Origin: Shimia abyssi
GTDB taxonomy: Bacteria > Pseudomonadota > Alphaproteobacteria > Rhodobacterales > Rhodobacteraceae
Assembly: GCF_003014475.1 (NCBI RefSeq)
Contig: NZ_PYGJ01000002.1
Coordinates: 310,001-374,000 of the forward strand
Length of the DNA stretch: 64,000 bases
Direction of reading: 5' to 3'
Of the stretch, positions 1 to 8,989 are shown piece by piece. Numbering within the stretch: the first letter of the stretch is position 1; every line of letters starts with the position of its first letter. Position numbers and translations under genes: made by a program. The notes below the pieces were generated by a model. That model was not told where the DNA came from, did no database searches, and saw nothing but the letters and a program-made list of their open reading frames with translations.

Positions 1-655
1 CCGTGGTTGGATGCGTTGACAATCGCTCAACATCTCGCTCAATCGACGACGCCATGCGTGGCGACACGATGAAACCCTCTTGGGCCAGCGAAATCGCGTC
101 GTCAAACAATCCCGCCCATTGCGCCTTACCCCAACGACGCTGTGCTTCTTCCATCAACATTGGTGTACCCGGTACGCCAACTGACAATCCACCGACAACC
201 GCGTCAAAGAACCCAAGCCGCTCGCCATTTTCATCTTGAAACAGACGCGGTGTGGCGGACAATGGCGCGGTTTCTCGCCCGTCCAAGGTGGTCACTTCAC
301 CACTCTCGGCATCGTACCAAACCAGAAACGCACCACCGCCAAGGCCAGAGCTTTGAGGCTCAACCAACCCAAGCACTGCCTGCACTGCAACCATGGCGTC
401 TGCTGCCGTACCGCCTTCTCGCAAAACGTCGGCTCCAGCTTTCACGGCCAAAGGATGGGCCGCCGCCACCATCCATTTCTCGGCGTCATACGGCATTCCG
501 GCATCTTTCGCCGCCTGCGCCGCTTTCAATTCTTCGGGAACAATGGCTCCCAAAATGGTATCCGCCTCAGGCGCGACCGCGTCTGCCGCTTCCTGAGCGG
601 CAACTGCACCGGCAAGAACAAAACTCAAAACACAAGCATTCAAAATACACGACAT
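1..655 (-). CDS. ggt: Gamma-glutamyltransferase, N-terminal part (gene runs off the window)
   Basis: Periplasmic gamma-glutamyltransferase cleaves glutathione and other gamma-glutamyl compounds. The reverse strand reads open from an ATG to the window edge, giving about 218 residues: a signal peptide (MSCILNACVLSFVLAGAVAA), then the GGT N-terminal region with MVAAAHPLAVKAGADVLREG, a GTAADAMVAVQ segment and GLGGGAFLVWYD, then LDGRETAP, all typical of the large subunit. The autocatalytic Thr nucleophile lies further on, outside the window, so catalytic integrity cannot be judged. AGGGGAG lies just upstream of the chosen start. The family assignment is firm; the substrate is inferred. Confidence 0.88.
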   Translation of the reverse strand, partial: MSCILNACVLSFVLAGAVAAQEAADAVAPEADTILGAIVPEELKAAQAAKDAGMPYDAEKWMVAAAHPLAVKAGADVLREGGTAADAMVAVQAVLGLVEPQSSGLGGGAFLVWYDAESGEVTTLDGRETAPLSATPRLFQDENGERLGFFDAVVGGLSVGVPGTPMLMEEAQRRWGKAQWAGLFDDAISLAQEGFIVSPRMASSIERDVERLSTHPTT

Positions 656-690
656 GCGACTCTCCCCTTCAGGTTGAACTTGAACCAACC

Positions 691-1260
691 TTATGACAGT
701 CGAGGCGCTTCACCAAATCCAACGAATGGGTAATCCGCCAAAATGTGGTGAACCGCTCTTTCTGGCGTCAACACAGACTCAAATAGGCTGAAGCTAGTCG
801 CCATAACTTCCGGCAATACAGGCACTGATTGGGTGCTCAGGAAATGACCCAGCCGCGCCGCTTCGTTACCCTTCAACCCGCCACCAAACCGCGTGATCGT
901 GACATGCGGATGGAACCGTTTTCGCTCTGGGGCGGCACCAACCAGCCTCGCGGCGCGACGCACACCATTCTCCAGCGCCAACAACTCGGCGCAAGGGTCG
1001 ACCCGCAACGTCAACACCTTAGGAACCGACCCACCCAGCGGCTCGAACCCAGCCAACCGCAACGTAAACGGCTCTACTGTTAGCGCATCCAGTTCTTCGT
1101 GAAGTGCCTCAAGCGCGGCTGCGCTCTGGTCTCCAAGGAACGCCACTGTCAGATGCAAGTTTTTCTTGGGCACGGATCGCCCTACAGGCACCTGCGCCTG
1201 TAGCTGCACAATTTCCGCACCCAGCGCCGCAGCCAGATCAATGGCCACAAACGCCCGCAT
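691..1260 (-). CDS. thpR: RNA 2',3'-cyclic phosphodiesterase (LigT/ThpR family)
   Basis: 2H phosphoesterase predicted to open 2',3'-cyclic phosphates on RNA ends. At 189 residues it has family length and shows both catalytic HxTx motifs, HLTV at 36-39 and HVTI at 119-122, within the expected two-lobed fold. It begins MRAFVAIDL, the usual start of the family. It ends 35 bases short of the ggt start and begins 3 bases after the dehydrogenase stop, so it probably shares a transcript with that upstream gene. Nothing in it looks damaged. The cellular substrate is not known for most members. Confidence 0.88.
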   Translation of the reverse strand: MRAFVAIDLAAALGAEIVQLQAQVPVGRSVPKKNLHLTVAFLGDQSAAALEALHEELDALTVEPFTLRLAGFEPLGGSVPKVLTLRVDPCAELLALENGVRRAARLVGAAPERKRFHPHVTITRFGGGLKGNEAARLGHFLSTQSVPVLPEVMATSFSLFESVLTPERAVHHILADYPFVGFGEAPRLS

Positions 1261-1263
1261 CGA

Positions 1264-2250
1264 TCAGAGCATCGCCGGAACCACCAGATCAGGCGGTCGA
1301 TGCCCATCATCATGGGTTTTGATATTAATGAGCACTTTCTCACCCATCTCAATCCGACCCTCAACAGTGGCCGAACTGATATGTGGCAACAGAACCACAT
1401 TGGGCATGTCCCGCACATCCGGATTCACTTCGTTGCCATGTTCGTAAACATCCAAACCGGCACCTGCTATCTGACCCGATTTTAGCATACGAACCAACGC
1501 ATTTTCATCGATCACTTCGCCACGTGACGTGTTAATGATTACGGCTGTGGGCTTAAGCAAATTCAACCTGCGTGCATTGATCAGATGAAACGTGGATGGC
1601 GTGTGCGGACAGTTGACCGAAATCACATCCATCCGCGCCAACATCTGATCGAGACTCTCCCAATAGGTCGCCTCGTATTGCTCTTCAATCTCCGGACGTA
1701 AACGGCGGCGGTTGTGATAGTGTATCTGCATCCCACAGGCCTGCGCACGTCGCGCAACCGCTGTGCCGATACGTCCCATACCCAATATACCCAAACGCTT
1801 GCCGCTGATCCGCCCACCAAGCAGTGCCGTTGGTGCCCAACCGTCCCAAGTACCACTTTGCATTCGGTGCGACCCTTCTGGAATGCGGCGCGTCACACTC
1901 AGAATCAGCGCAAGCGCCATATCTGCGGCGTCATCGGCCGATACACCGGGCGTGTTCGATACTAATATCCCCCGCTGGCGCGCCGTCGCAACGTCAATGT
2001 GATCAACACCCGCGCCATAATTTGCGATCAGTTTCAGCTTTTCTCCCGATTGCGCGATCAGTGTGCTGTCGATACGATCCGACAGCGTAGGGATCAGTAC
2101 ATCTGCCTCTTTGACCGCCGCGACCAGCTCTTCTCGTGTCATAGGTGTGTCATTCTCGCGTAACTTGACATCGAATAATTCCGACAATCGAGTCTCTACC
2201 GATTCAGGCAACCGTCGCGTTACGACAACACTGAGACTTTGCTTTGGCAT
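1264..2250 (-). CDS. D-isomer-specific 2-hydroxyacid dehydrogenase (glyoxylate/hydroxypyruvate reductase-like)
   Basis: NAD(P)-dependent reductase of 2-oxoacids, 328 residues from MPKQSLSV. The Rossmann signature LGILGMGRIGTAVA sits mid-protein. The catalytic triad of the family is visible: Arg in NTSRGEVIDENAL, Glu in LDVYEHGNEVNP and His in LLPHISSAT. The overall look is closest to glyoxylate/hydroxypyruvate reductases (GhrB/GyaR), but substrate cannot be fixed from sequence. I chose this start because GGGAGC precedes it at good spacing; the frame stays open 15 codons further upstream without family similarity. thpR follows after 3 bases. Confidence 0.85.
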   Translation of the reverse strand: MPKQSLSVVVTRRLPESVETRLSELFDVKLRENDTPMTREELVAAVKEADVLIPTLSDRIDSTLIAQSGEKLKLIANYGAGVDHIDVATARQRGILVSNTPGVSADDAADMALALILSVTRRIPEGSHRMQSGTWDGWAPTALLGGRISGKRLGILGMGRIGTAVARRAQACGMQIHYHNRRRLRPEIEEQYEATYWESLDQMLARMDVISVNCPHTPSTFHLINARRLNLLKPTAVIINTSRGEVIDENALVRMLKSGQIAGAGLDVYEHGNEVNPDVRDMPNVVLLPHISSATVEGRIEMGEKVLINIKTHDDGHRPPDLVVPAML

Positions 2251-2360
2251 CAAGGGGCTCCCAATACTTTTAAATCTGGCGCGTGGGTGCCACACTGCCT
2301 TACAGGCCGACGGGGCACAAGAACCCGCGGCGCATATCGAGACAGAAAAACACAGGCAAG

Positions 2361-2873
2361 ATGTCTACCATGGGGAGATTCCCACTCATTGTCGTCGCCG
2401 CCGCGTTTGTGGTGGCGCTAACTGGCGCCGCGATTGCAGAATCTGCACGTGGGCCTGTTACGAACCTTCCGTTGCCACGCTACGTGTCGCTCAAAGCAAG
2501 CAAGGCAAATGTCCGGCGTGGCCCGTCCCTTACGCATCGTATCGACTGGGTGTTCAAACGGAAAAACATGCCGCTTGAGATCACAGCAGAATACGGCCAC
2601 TGGCGCCGTGTTCGCGATATCGAGGGGCTTGGCGGTTGGATTCACTATTCGCTGCTATCCGGTGCTCGAACGGTCATCGTTGAACAGGATATGATGCCAC
2701 TAAACGTGCGTCCGGAATCTGACACGCCGATGGTTGCGCACCTTGAACTGGGTGTTGTCGCGCGACTGGGTGAATGCGGTCCGGACTGGTGCCGCCTGAA
2801 CGCAGGCGGTTTCAAGGGCTGGGCGCCTAAAACAAATCTATGGGGTGTTCAGGACAGCGAACTGCGCGACTGA
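2361..2873 (+). CDS. Secreted SH3-domain protein
   Basis: 170-residue exported protein of the bacterial SH3 (SH3_4/YgiM-like) type. A signal peptide (GRFPLIVVAAAFVVALTGAA) is followed by two SH3-like repeats. The first contains YVSLKASKANVRRGPSLTHRIDWVF and RVRDIEGLGGWIHYSLLSG in two adjoining blocks; the second contains LNVRPESDTPMVAHLELG and WCRLNAGGFKGWAPK. The N-VR-GPS and GW-H motifs are characteristic. Such proteins are usually periplasmic and peptidoglycan-associated, but their role is not established. The start ATG was picked because it directly precedes the signal peptide; the ribosome site is weak (AGGCAAG). Confidence 0.82.
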   Translation: MSTMGRFPLIVVAAAFVVALTGAAIAESARGPVTNLPLPRYVSLKASKANVRRGPSLTHRIDWVFKRKNMPLEITAEYGHWRRVRDIEGLGGWIHYSLLSGARTVIVEQDMMPLNVRPESDTPMVAHLELGVVARLGECGPDWCRLNAGGFKGWAPKTNLWGVQDSELRD

Positions 2874-2930
2874 CAATCCTGTGCATCCGCGCTACAGCTT
2901 GGGCACTTCAACTTCGCCAGGGTAATGACT

Positions 2931-3701
2931 ATGATTGCAAGCCTGATGATGTACGCCCGTCCGGAACTGGCCGACGCACATGCCAACTTTTGGCGGCATA
3001 TCAGCGCTCGCCTAATTGCATCAGGCGTAAAAAGCCCAAATGACCTCAGTCAATCGACAGAAGAGTTCCACGTCTGGACTCACCCAAACCTGACCCTTTC
3101 ACAAACATGCGGAATGCCTTACCGCCTTTGGTTGCACGATCAGGTTTCATTGGTCGGCACACCGGACTATACACTGCCTGACTGTCCACCTGGATACTAC
3201 AACAGCGCAATAATCGTCCGCGCCGACGATCCGCGCGCGGACGTCACAGCCTACCGTGACGCCATATTTGCCTATAACCAAACTTTTTCACAATCGGGCT
3301 ATGCGGCGCCTTGGTGGCACCTGAAACCGCACGGTTTCTGGTTCAATAGTACGTTTCACTCCGGCGCTCATTTGGCATCAGCCCGCGCTGTGGCCGACGG
3401 AGCAGCAGACATCGCCGCGCTTGATGCGGTGTCCTGGCGGCAAATGCAAACCTACGATCCAATCGCGGCGCGACTTCGTGTTCTGAACTTTACAGCACCC
3501 ACTCCGGGCTTGCCGCTGATAACTGCACGCAACAATGACCCAGATATTGTTTTCGAAGCAGTATCAAACGCGATCAATGACCTCAGCGATCTGGAACGCA
3601 CGGCATTGGGTCTCACCGGCTTGGTGCGTATACCGAAAGAACGCTACCTCACCGTGCCCAACCCGCCACTAGACTACGCGACACCAACGCCAAGTACCTG
3701 A
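2931..3701 (+). CDS. PhnD-like phosphate/phosphonate-type substrate-binding domain protein, no signal peptide
   Basis: 256-residue protein resembling the PhnD/TctC-like periplasmic binding fold (PF12974 type): LTLSQTCGMPYRLWL, YNSAIIVRADDPRADV, FHSGAHLASARAVADGAADIAALD and LPLITARNN match the usual succession of lobe-1 and hinge segments. It has no signal peptide and no ABC permease or ATPase beside it, so it may be a cytoplasmic ligand sensor or orphan binding protein. AGGG lies 8 bases before this ATG; a second in-frame ATG two codons earlier is too close to it. Family call is good, ligand unknown. Confidence 0.75.
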   Translation: MIASLMMYARPELADAHANFWRHISARLIASGVKSPNDLSQSTEEFHVWTHPNLTLSQTCGMPYRLWLHDQVSLVGTPDYTLPDCPPGYYNSAIIVRADDPRADVTAYRDAIFAYNQTFSQSGYAAPWWHLKPHGFWFNSTFHSGAHLASARAVADGAADIAALDAVSWRQMQTYDPIAARLRVLNFTAPTPGLPLITARNNDPDIVFEAVSNAINDLSDLERTALGLTGLVRIPKERYLTVPNPPLDYATPTPST

Positions 3702-3763
3702 AAAAATAAACTCTGTGCAATCGACCGCAGAAACCAGACAGGCAATAACGCGTTTTCCCTAGA

Positions 3764-4453
3764 TTAGATCGCCGCTTCGGCAGCTGCCCGAATGGCACGG
3801 ATATTCTCACCATACACCTCAGGCTGATCAACGGACCCTCCTTTGAACACTGCCGAACCTGCGACCAATACATCGGCCCCCGCCGCTGCGACCAGCGGCG
3901 CGGTCGTGACGTCAACACCCCCGTCGATCTGAATGTAAATATCACGATCCCCGATCATTTCGCGCACGCGACGGGTCTTGTCCACGCCCGAATGAATGAA
4001 CTTCTGTCCACCAAATCCGGGGTTCACGGTCATGATCAATACCATATCGACAAGGTCCATGACGTGCTCAATGCTCTCCAGCGGCGTGCCGGGGTTCAAA
4101 GATACTCCTGCTTTAACGCCCTGCGCCTTGATCGCCTGCAATGTGCGATGGATATGCGGCCCGGCCTCGACATGTGCTGTGATCATATCCGCGCCCGCTG
4201 CGGCATAGGCTTCGATATACGGATCCACCGGCGCAATCATCAGATGCACGTCCATGAACGTCTTTACATGCGGGCGAAACGCCTTAACTGCTGGCGGGCC
4301 AAATGTCAGGTTCGGCACAAAATGCCCGTCCATCACATCCACGTGCACCCAATCCGCGCCCTGAGCTTCAATCGCGCGAATTTCAGCGCCGAAATTAGCA
4401 AAATCTGACGCCAGAATGGACGGAGCAATCTTGATATTGCGGTCAAAAGCCAT
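3764..4453 (-). CDS. rpe: Ribulose-phosphate 3-epimerase
   Basis: Interconverts ribulose 5-phosphate and xylulose 5-phosphate in the pentose phosphate/Calvin pathways. The 229-residue TIM barrel shows the expected blocks in order: [34 protein letters not shown] with the metal and catalytic Asp/His residues, [13 protein letters not shown] with the phosphate-binding loop, and [12 protein letters not shown] with the second catalytic Asp. The N-terminal motif reads ILASDF instead of the more common [14 protein letters not shown] was taken as the start by family length and because GGGAACTC precedes it. It converges with the PhnD-like gene. Confidence 0.93.
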   Translation of the reverse strand: MAFDRNIKIAPSILASDFANFGAEIRAIEAQGADWVHVDVMDGHFVPNLTFGPPAVKAFRPHVKTFMDVHLMIAPVDPYIEAYAAAGADMITAHVEAGPHIHRTLQAIKAQGVKAGVSLNPGTPLESIEHVMDLVDMVLIMTVNPGFGGQKFIHSGVDKTRRVREMIGDRDIYIQIDGGVDVTTAPLVAAAGADVLVAGSAVFKGGSVDQPEVYGENIRAIRAAAEAAI

Positions 4454-4637
4454 CTGAGTTCCCATCTGTTCTAAAACCAAGCCATCCCCAGCCCGGCCCG
4501 CTTAGGATAGCGGTGATATGACACGTTCTGAAAAGCCACCAAAACGCTCGATTCGACTTGGCCGGAAAATGCGCGCGCGCTGGGCAAAGTGCAAATGATT
4601 TCCCGCACCCTTCAGTTCGGCAGGCCGTTTGCAATTC

Positions 4638-4703
4638 GCTCAAGTTTTGTGCGCAATCGACCAATGCGCTCAAAATTGCGCCAGCTTTCTCAGCAAAGCT
4701 CAA
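4638..4703 (+). promoter_or_regulatory. Three GCTCAA motifs at exact 30-bp intervals upstream of ureD
   Basis: GCTCAA begins at 4638, 4668 and 4698, so spacing is exactly 30 bp twice, about three helical turns. Flanks are partly shared: the first two read CGCTCAA and the last two continue with AAA. The block ends 37 bases before ureD within a 286-base gene-free stretch (4454-4739). Phased direct repeats like this can be an activator or repressor binding array, but chance cannot be excluded for a 6-mer. No -35/-10 pair is convincing here. Confidence 0.4.
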
Positions 4704-4739
4704 AAATACAGCACCATATCTTAGAACTGTCACACCACG

Positions 4740-5630
4740 ATGTCACAGTTTGCACGAGTTAAAGGAGAGCGTCCCATCACCGCATTGGCCAAAATACAAC
4801 TGGGGGCCAACCCCGTGGTCGCTGCGCGCAATTCTCAACCGCGCGCTATCGGGACGGCCCTCGTTCGCACCAAGCAACGCGCCACAGAAACTGTACTCGA
4901 TGACTTCCGCCTCTCTGGTTCTTGCCGTGTGCTTTTCCCTCGTCGCCAAGACAAAACGCTCGAAGCAGTGCTGCTCAACACATCCGGCGGTGTAACAAGC
5001 GGTGATCGTTTTGACATCACCGCTATCGCGAGCCGGGGTACATCTTTAACTCTGACAACACAGGCCGCAGAACGCGCCTACAAAAGCGTCGATGGCCAAC
5101 CGGGCAGATTGAACAACACTCTGACAATCCAAGACGGCGCGCAACTTGACTGGTTGCCACAAGAAACCATCTTCTTTGATGGGTCATCGCTTGCCCGAAA
5201 CCTTTCTATCGACATCGCGGCCTCGTCCCGCTTTCTGATGGTCGAACCCATCGTCTTTGGCCGAACAGCCATGGGTGAAACAGTCCGATCAGCCACCCTG
5301 ACTGACCGTGTCGATCTGCGCCGCGACGGGCGTTTGATATTTGCTGACCGCATCAGCCTAACCGGCGACGTTCAATCCCATCTCGACCGCCCCGCAATCG
5401 CTGGCGGTGCGCGCGCCATGGCGTCCATCTTGCTCGCGGCACCCGATGCTGAACGCCATCTCGAACCATTGCGCGACCTGCTCCCGCCCACTTGCGGAGT
5501 CAGCCTGATCCGTGATGGCCTTCTCTTTGCGCGCCTGCTCGCGTCCGACGGGCACGACCTACGCGCGATCCTCAATCCTGTGTTGCGCACTTTGCGCGGC
5601 ACCGATCTTCCCCGAACATGGATGCTCTGA
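4740..5630 (+). CDS. ureD: Urease accessory protein UreD
   Basis: UreD (UreH) binds apo-urease with UreF and UreG and passes nickel to the active site. The 296-residue protein has the family blocks: [51 protein letters not shown] and FGRTAMGE. It opens the urease cluster and is followed by ureA after one base. The chosen ATG has no clear Shine-Dalgarno site before it, while an AAAGGAG lies about 9 codons inside the frame with no ordinary start codon after it at usable spacing; the start is therefore less certain than the gene. Confidence 0.92.
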   Translation: MSQFARVKGERPITALAKIQLGANPVVAARNSQPRAIGTALVRTKQRATETVLDDFRLSGSCRVLFPRRQDKTLEAVLLNTSGGVTSGDRFDITAIASRGTSLTLTTQAAERAYKSVDGQPGRLNNTLTIQDGAQLDWLPQETIFFDGSSLARNLSIDIAASSRFLMVEPIVFGRTAMGETVRSATLTDRVDLRRDGRLIFADRISLTGDVQSHLDRPAIAGGARAMASILLAAPDAERHLEPLRDLLPPTCGVSLIRDGLLFARLLASDGHDLRAILNPVLRTLRGTDLPRTWML

Positions 5631-5631
5631 C

Positions 5632-5934
5632 ATGCAACTCACCCCCCGCGAAAAGGACAAACTGCTGATTGCCCTGGCCGCCGAAGTGGCGCGCAAACGC
5701 CTCGCGCGCGGCGTCAAACTCAACCACCCCGAAGCCATCGCCCTGATCACCGACGCCGTTGTCGAAGGTGCTCGCGATGGGCGTTCCGTGGCAGACCTGA
5801 TGCAGGCTGGCGCCCAGGTCATCACCCGCGAACAGTGCATGTCCGGCATCCCCGAAATGATCCACGAAGTTCAGGTCGAAGCCACATTTCCCGACGGAAC
5901 CAAACTCGTCACCGTTCACGACCCCATCCGCTGA
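5632..5934 (+). CDS. ureA: Urease subunit gamma
   Basis: Smallest structural subunit of urease, 100 residues, full family length. [20 protein letters not shown], the [14 protein letters not shown] block and [12 protein letters not shown] are diagnostic, and the protein ends with the conserved TVHDPIR. It starts one base after the ureD stop. The next structural gene, ureB, is not directly adjacent: a 54-codon reading frame lies between them. Confidence 0.97.
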   Translation: MQLTPREKDKLLIALAAEVARKRLARGVKLNHPEAIALITDAVVEGARDGRSVADLMQAGAQVITREQCMSGIPEMIHEVQVEATFPDGTKLVTVHDPIR

Positions 5935-5950
5935 CACGACAGGAGACACC

Positions 5951-6115
5951 ATGAAACATCTGCTCGCCCCCATCACCGTCCTTCTGGCAACGCCAACTCT
6001 TGCGCATGAAGGCGTGCATTTGCACCCCCACGCCTCTGATCCCTCTTGGCTACCGCTCATCGTGGGCACCGTTGTCGTCGCCACATTAGGTCGCCTCGTT
6101 TGGGTCCGCCGATGA
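5951..6115 (+). CDS. 54-residue His-containing membrane peptide between ureA and ureB
   Basis: Short frame with AGGAGA 4 bases before its ATG and a stop that overlaps the ureB start (ATGA), the arrangement of a translated, coupled gene. The product begins with a signal-like segment ([18 protein letters not shown]), has a short loop with four His (HEGVHLHPH), then a hydrophobic stretch ([19 protein letters not shown]) and a basic end VRR. This predicts a small inner-membrane protein with a His-rich periplasmic loop. I do not recognise a named family. A link to nickel handling is inference from the His loop and the urease context. Confidence 0.7.
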   Translation: MKHLLAPITVLLATPTLAHEGVHLHPHASDPSWLPLIVGTVVVATLGRLVWVRR

Positions 6116-6420
6116 TCCCAGGCGAGCTTTTCCCTGCGTCCGGCGATCTGGAACTGAACCCCGGCGCGCCCGTAACTACACTTATGGTCGCCAATACCGG
6201 CGACCGTCCCGTTCAGGTCGGCAGCCATTACCACTTTGCCGAGGCCAACAGCGCGCTGGAATTTGATCGTGACACCGCCATGGGCCAGCGTCTCGACATT
6301 GCAGCGGGAACTGCGGTTCGTTTTGAGCCAGGTCAGCGACGTGAGGTCTCATTGATTCCCCTCTCGGGCAATCGCACTGTCTACGGGTTCAACAAACAGG
6401 TCATGGGCCCCCTCGCATGA
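6112..6420 (+). CDS. ureB: Urease subunit beta
   Basis: 102-residue beta subunit of urease. The family hallmarks [53 protein letters not shown] and [12 protein letters not shown] are all present. Translation start overlaps the stop of the preceding small membrane peptide by four bases. In most urease operons ureC follows within a few bases; here 809 bases with another gene and a stem-loop intervene. Confidence 0.97.
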   Translation: MIPGELFPASGDLELNPGAPVTTLMVANTGDRPVQVGSHYHFAEANSALEFDRDTAMGQRLDIAAGTAVRFEPGQRREVSLIPLSGNRTVYGFNKQVMGPLA

Positions 6421-6440
6421 TCTTCCTCTAGGAGACTGAA

Positions 6441-7148
6441 ATGACTGTATTACTCACGAATCCCTTTGTTGCCTCGATGTCTGGCTTCGCAGTGTTTTCC
6501 GATATTCTCGAAAAACAACTGCGCTTTTCATATGCCATGGCGCAGGCGCTGACGACTGTACCCAACTATTCGCCGGTACCTTCGGTCAAACCGACCACGC
6601 CTGCGCCGGCACCCAAAACAGTCACGCGCCGCAAGCCAGCAGCAAAACCGACCTCCCCGAAGGCTGCAGCCAAGTCCGCAACCGTAACAAAACTCGCGCC
6701 AAAATCCGCCACAGAACCTGCCAAGAAAACGGCGGCCAAGACAACAACTGCGCGCACAACCGTTACGCCAACCGCGACTCGAACCAAGGCCACGGATAAA
6801 GTGGCGACAACACCAGCAGTCAAAACCGCTGAAAAGCCGACACCTGCGGCCAAATCCGCGACGTCACCAAAAATAGCCACCGTGCCCGCTTCGAAAACTG
6901 TAGCCGCCCCCGTTACAGCGACGAAACCCGCTGCAAAAACCAAACGAGCGGCAGCCACCGTCGCGCCAAAGGTTGCACCAGCTAAGAAGGACGACGCCAA
7001 ACTGGCCGCGACGCCCGCCAAATCCACCATCAGTGCCAAAGCAACCGCTCCAACTGCGGCAGCAAAGGAAACGACACGATCTGCACGTCGCGCCCGCAAA
7101 CCGTCCAAGCCGCCCGCAATGCCGGGCAAGGCAACCAAGAAAAAATAA
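6441..7148 (+). CDS. Lys/Ala/Pro/Thr-rich low-complexity protein between ureB and ureC
   Basis: 235 residues. About 40 N-terminal residues (NPFVASMSGFAVFSDILEKQ and RFSYAMAQAL) form an amphipathic, phasin-like segment; the remaining ~190 are a disordered, strongly basic tract of AAKS, KPAAKP, AKKT and KSAT units, like histone H1 or AlgP tails. An AGGAGA site precedes the ATG. Neither part has a visible enzymatic motif. It may bind nucleic acid or coat a polyanion or granule; that is inference. The antisense frame is also open, a by-product of the repetitive composition. Function unknown. Confidence 0.7.
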   Translation: MTVLLTNPFVASMSGFAVFSDILEKQLRFSYAMAQALTTVPNYSPVPSVKPTTPAPAPKTVTRRKPAAKPTSPKAAAKSATVTKLAPKSATEPAKKTAAKTTTARTTVTPTATRTKATDKVATTPAVKTAEKPTPAAKSATSPKIATVPASKTVAAPVTATKPAAKTKRAAATVAPKVAPAKKDDAKLAATPAKSTISAKATAPTAAAKETTRSARRARKPSKPPAMPGKATKKK

Positions 7149-7164
7149 GCCGCCACAACAAAAT

Positions 7165-7194
7165 GTTCTGAGTGCGTAACGGCGCACTCAGAAC
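7165..7194 (+). terminator. Perfect 12-bp stem-loop between the basic protein gene and ureC
   Basis: GTTCTGAGTGCG pairs with CGCACTCAGAAC around the loop TAACGG, with no mismatch. It lies 17 bases after the low-complexity gene and 36 bases before ureC. There is no T-run after it on the plus strand, so it may be a partial terminator or an mRNA-stabilising 3' end rather than a full stop; ureC must still be expressed, by read-through or its own promoter. Confidence 0.55.
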
Positions 7195-7229
7195 ACTTCG
7201 CGCCAGACTTTCAAACATTAGGACCGATC

Positions 7230-8978
7230 ATGCCCGCCAAAATCTCCCGCTTTGACTATGCCGCCATGTTTGGCCCCACAACCGGTGACAAGGTACGGTT
7301 GGCGGACACGGACCTGATTATCGAGGTTGAACGCGACCTAACTGCCGATCTTGCTGGCGTTGGCGCAGGCGGCAATGCGCCTTACTATGGCGAAGAGGTA
7401 AAATTTGGCGGTGGCAAAGTCATTCGGGACGGCATGGGCCAGGCCCAGACCACCCGCGCCGAAGGGGCGGTCGACACGGTTATCACTAACGCGCTGATCG
7501 TGGATCACACCGGCATTTACAAGGCTGATGTCGGCCTCAAGAACGGACGCGTCGCCAAGATCGGCAAGGCCGGCAACCCTGACACGCAACCGGGCGTCAA
7601 CATCATTGTCGGCCCCGGCACCGAAGCCATCGCCGGAGAGGGCAAAATCCTCACCGCCGGCGGTTTCGATAGCCACATCCACTTCATCTGCCCACAACAG
7701 ATCGAAGACGCGCTGCATTCGGGCCTCACCACCATGCTCGGCGGTGGCACCGGACCTGCGCATGGTACATTGGCCACCACTTGCACGCCCGGCCCATGGC
7801 ACATTGGCCGCATGCTGCAATCGGCTGACGCCTTCCCGATGAATCTTGCCTTTGCGGGCAAAGGCAACGCCTCACTGCCCGCCGCGCTTGAGGAACAAGT
7901 CGCCGCAGGCGCCTGCGCACTAAAGCTGCACGAAGACTGGGGCACCACCCCCGCAGCCATCGATTGCTGCCTCTCGGTGGCCGATGCCATGGACGTGCAA
8001 GTGATGATCCACACCGACACACTCAACGAATCCGGATTTGTCGAAAACACAGTCGCCGCCATGAAAGGCCGTACTATCCACGCATTTCACACCGAAGGCG
8101 CAGGAGGGGGCCACGCCCCTGACATCATCAAAATCTGCGGCGAAGAACATGTCCTGCCCTCTTCCACGAACCCCACACGACCGTTCACCGTTAACACCGT
8201 CGACGAACATCTCGACATGCTGATGGTCTGTCACCACCTCGACAAATCCATCCCCGAGGACGTGGCCTTTGCCGAAAGCCGCATTCGCCGCGAAACCATC
8301 GCTGCCGAAGATATCCTGCACGACATGGGCGCATTCTCGATCATTGCCTCTGACAGCCAGGCCATGGGCCGCGTCGGAGAGGTTTTGATCCGCACTTGGC
8401 AAACCGCCGACAAAATGAAGAAACAACGCGGGCCACTGGCCGAAGAAACCGGCGACAACGACAATTTTCGCGTCCGGCGCTACATTGCCAAATACACGAT
8501 TAACCCCGCCATCGCCCACGGTCTGAGCCATGAGATTGGCTCCATCGAAGAAGGTAAACGCGCTGACCTCGTCCTCTGGAGCCCGGCTTTCTTTGGAGTG
8601 AAGCCCGAAATGGTGTTGATTGGCGGATCCATCGTCTGCGCCCAAATGGGCGACCCCAATGCCTCGATTCCCACGCCCCAGCCGGTCTATTCCCGCCCCA
8701 TGTTCGGCGCCTTTGGTCGCGCCGTAGAAAATTCAGCAGTGACTTTCGTTTCCGAGGCCGCTCACGCTGCCAACATCGGCAATACGCTCGGACTGGCCAA
8801 ATCCACCCTTGCCGTCCAAAATACCCGTCAGATTGGCAAGTCTGACTTGCGCCTGAATGACGCGACTCCAGAAATCGAGGTGAACCCCGAGACCTACGAG
8901 GTCCGCGCCAATGGCGAACTCCTGACCTGTCAGCCTGCCGAAGTGCTGCCCATGGCACAGCGCTATTTCATGTTCTGA
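7230..8978 (+). CDS. ureC: Urease subunit alpha (catalytic)
   Basis: Nickel enzyme hydrolysing urea to ammonia and carbamate. Active-site parts are all visible: nickel ligands H149 and H151 in [10 protein letters not shown], carbamylated Lys at 232 in [33 protein letters not shown], the mobile flap with MVCHHLD, and the ligand Asp in ASDSQAMGR. At 582 residues it is about 15 longer than usual: an extra loop of about 13 residues (around 37-51, [14 protein letters not shown]) stands before the conserved [19 protein letters not shown]. Catalytic residues are shifted accordingly. Confidence 0.98.
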   Translation: MPAKISRFDYAAMFGPTTGDKVRLADTDLIIEVERDLTADLAGVGAGGNAPYYGEEVKFGGGKVIRDGMGQAQTTRAEGAVDTVITNALIVDHTGIYKADVGLKNGRVAKIGKAGNPDTQPGVNIIVGPGTEAIAGEGKILTAGGFDSHIHFICPQQIEDALHSGLTTMLGGGTGPAHGTLATTCTPGPWHIGRMLQSADAFPMNLAFAGKGNASLPAALEEQVAAGACALKLHEDWGTTPAAIDCCLSVADAMDVQVMIHTDTLNESGFVENTVAAMKGRTIHAFHTEGAGGGHAPDIIKICGEEHVLPSSTNPTRPFTVNTVDEHLDMLMVCHHLDKSIPEDVAFAESRIRRETIAAEDILHDMGAFSIIASDSQAMGRVGEVLIRTWQTADKMKKQRGPLAEETGDNDNFRVRRYIAKYTINPAIAHGLSHEIGSIEEGKRADLVLWSPAFFGVKPEMVLIGGSIVCAQMGDPNASIPTPQPVYSRPMFGAFGRAVENSAVTFVSEAAHAANIGNTLGLAKSTLAVQNTRQIGKSDLRLNDATPEIEVNPETYEVRANGELLTCQPAEVLPMAQRYFMF

Positions 8979-8989
8979 CAGGAGCTTTC

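Noticed and set aside
4518..4598. 26-codon basic frame upstream of ureD
   Set aside because: Only a weak ribosome site and no family; too short to support by sequence alone.
6566..7156. 196-codon minus-strand frame opposite the Lys/Ala-rich gene
   Set aside because: Ala/Val-rich mirror of the repetitive plus-strand gene, without a ribosome site or urease-operon sense.
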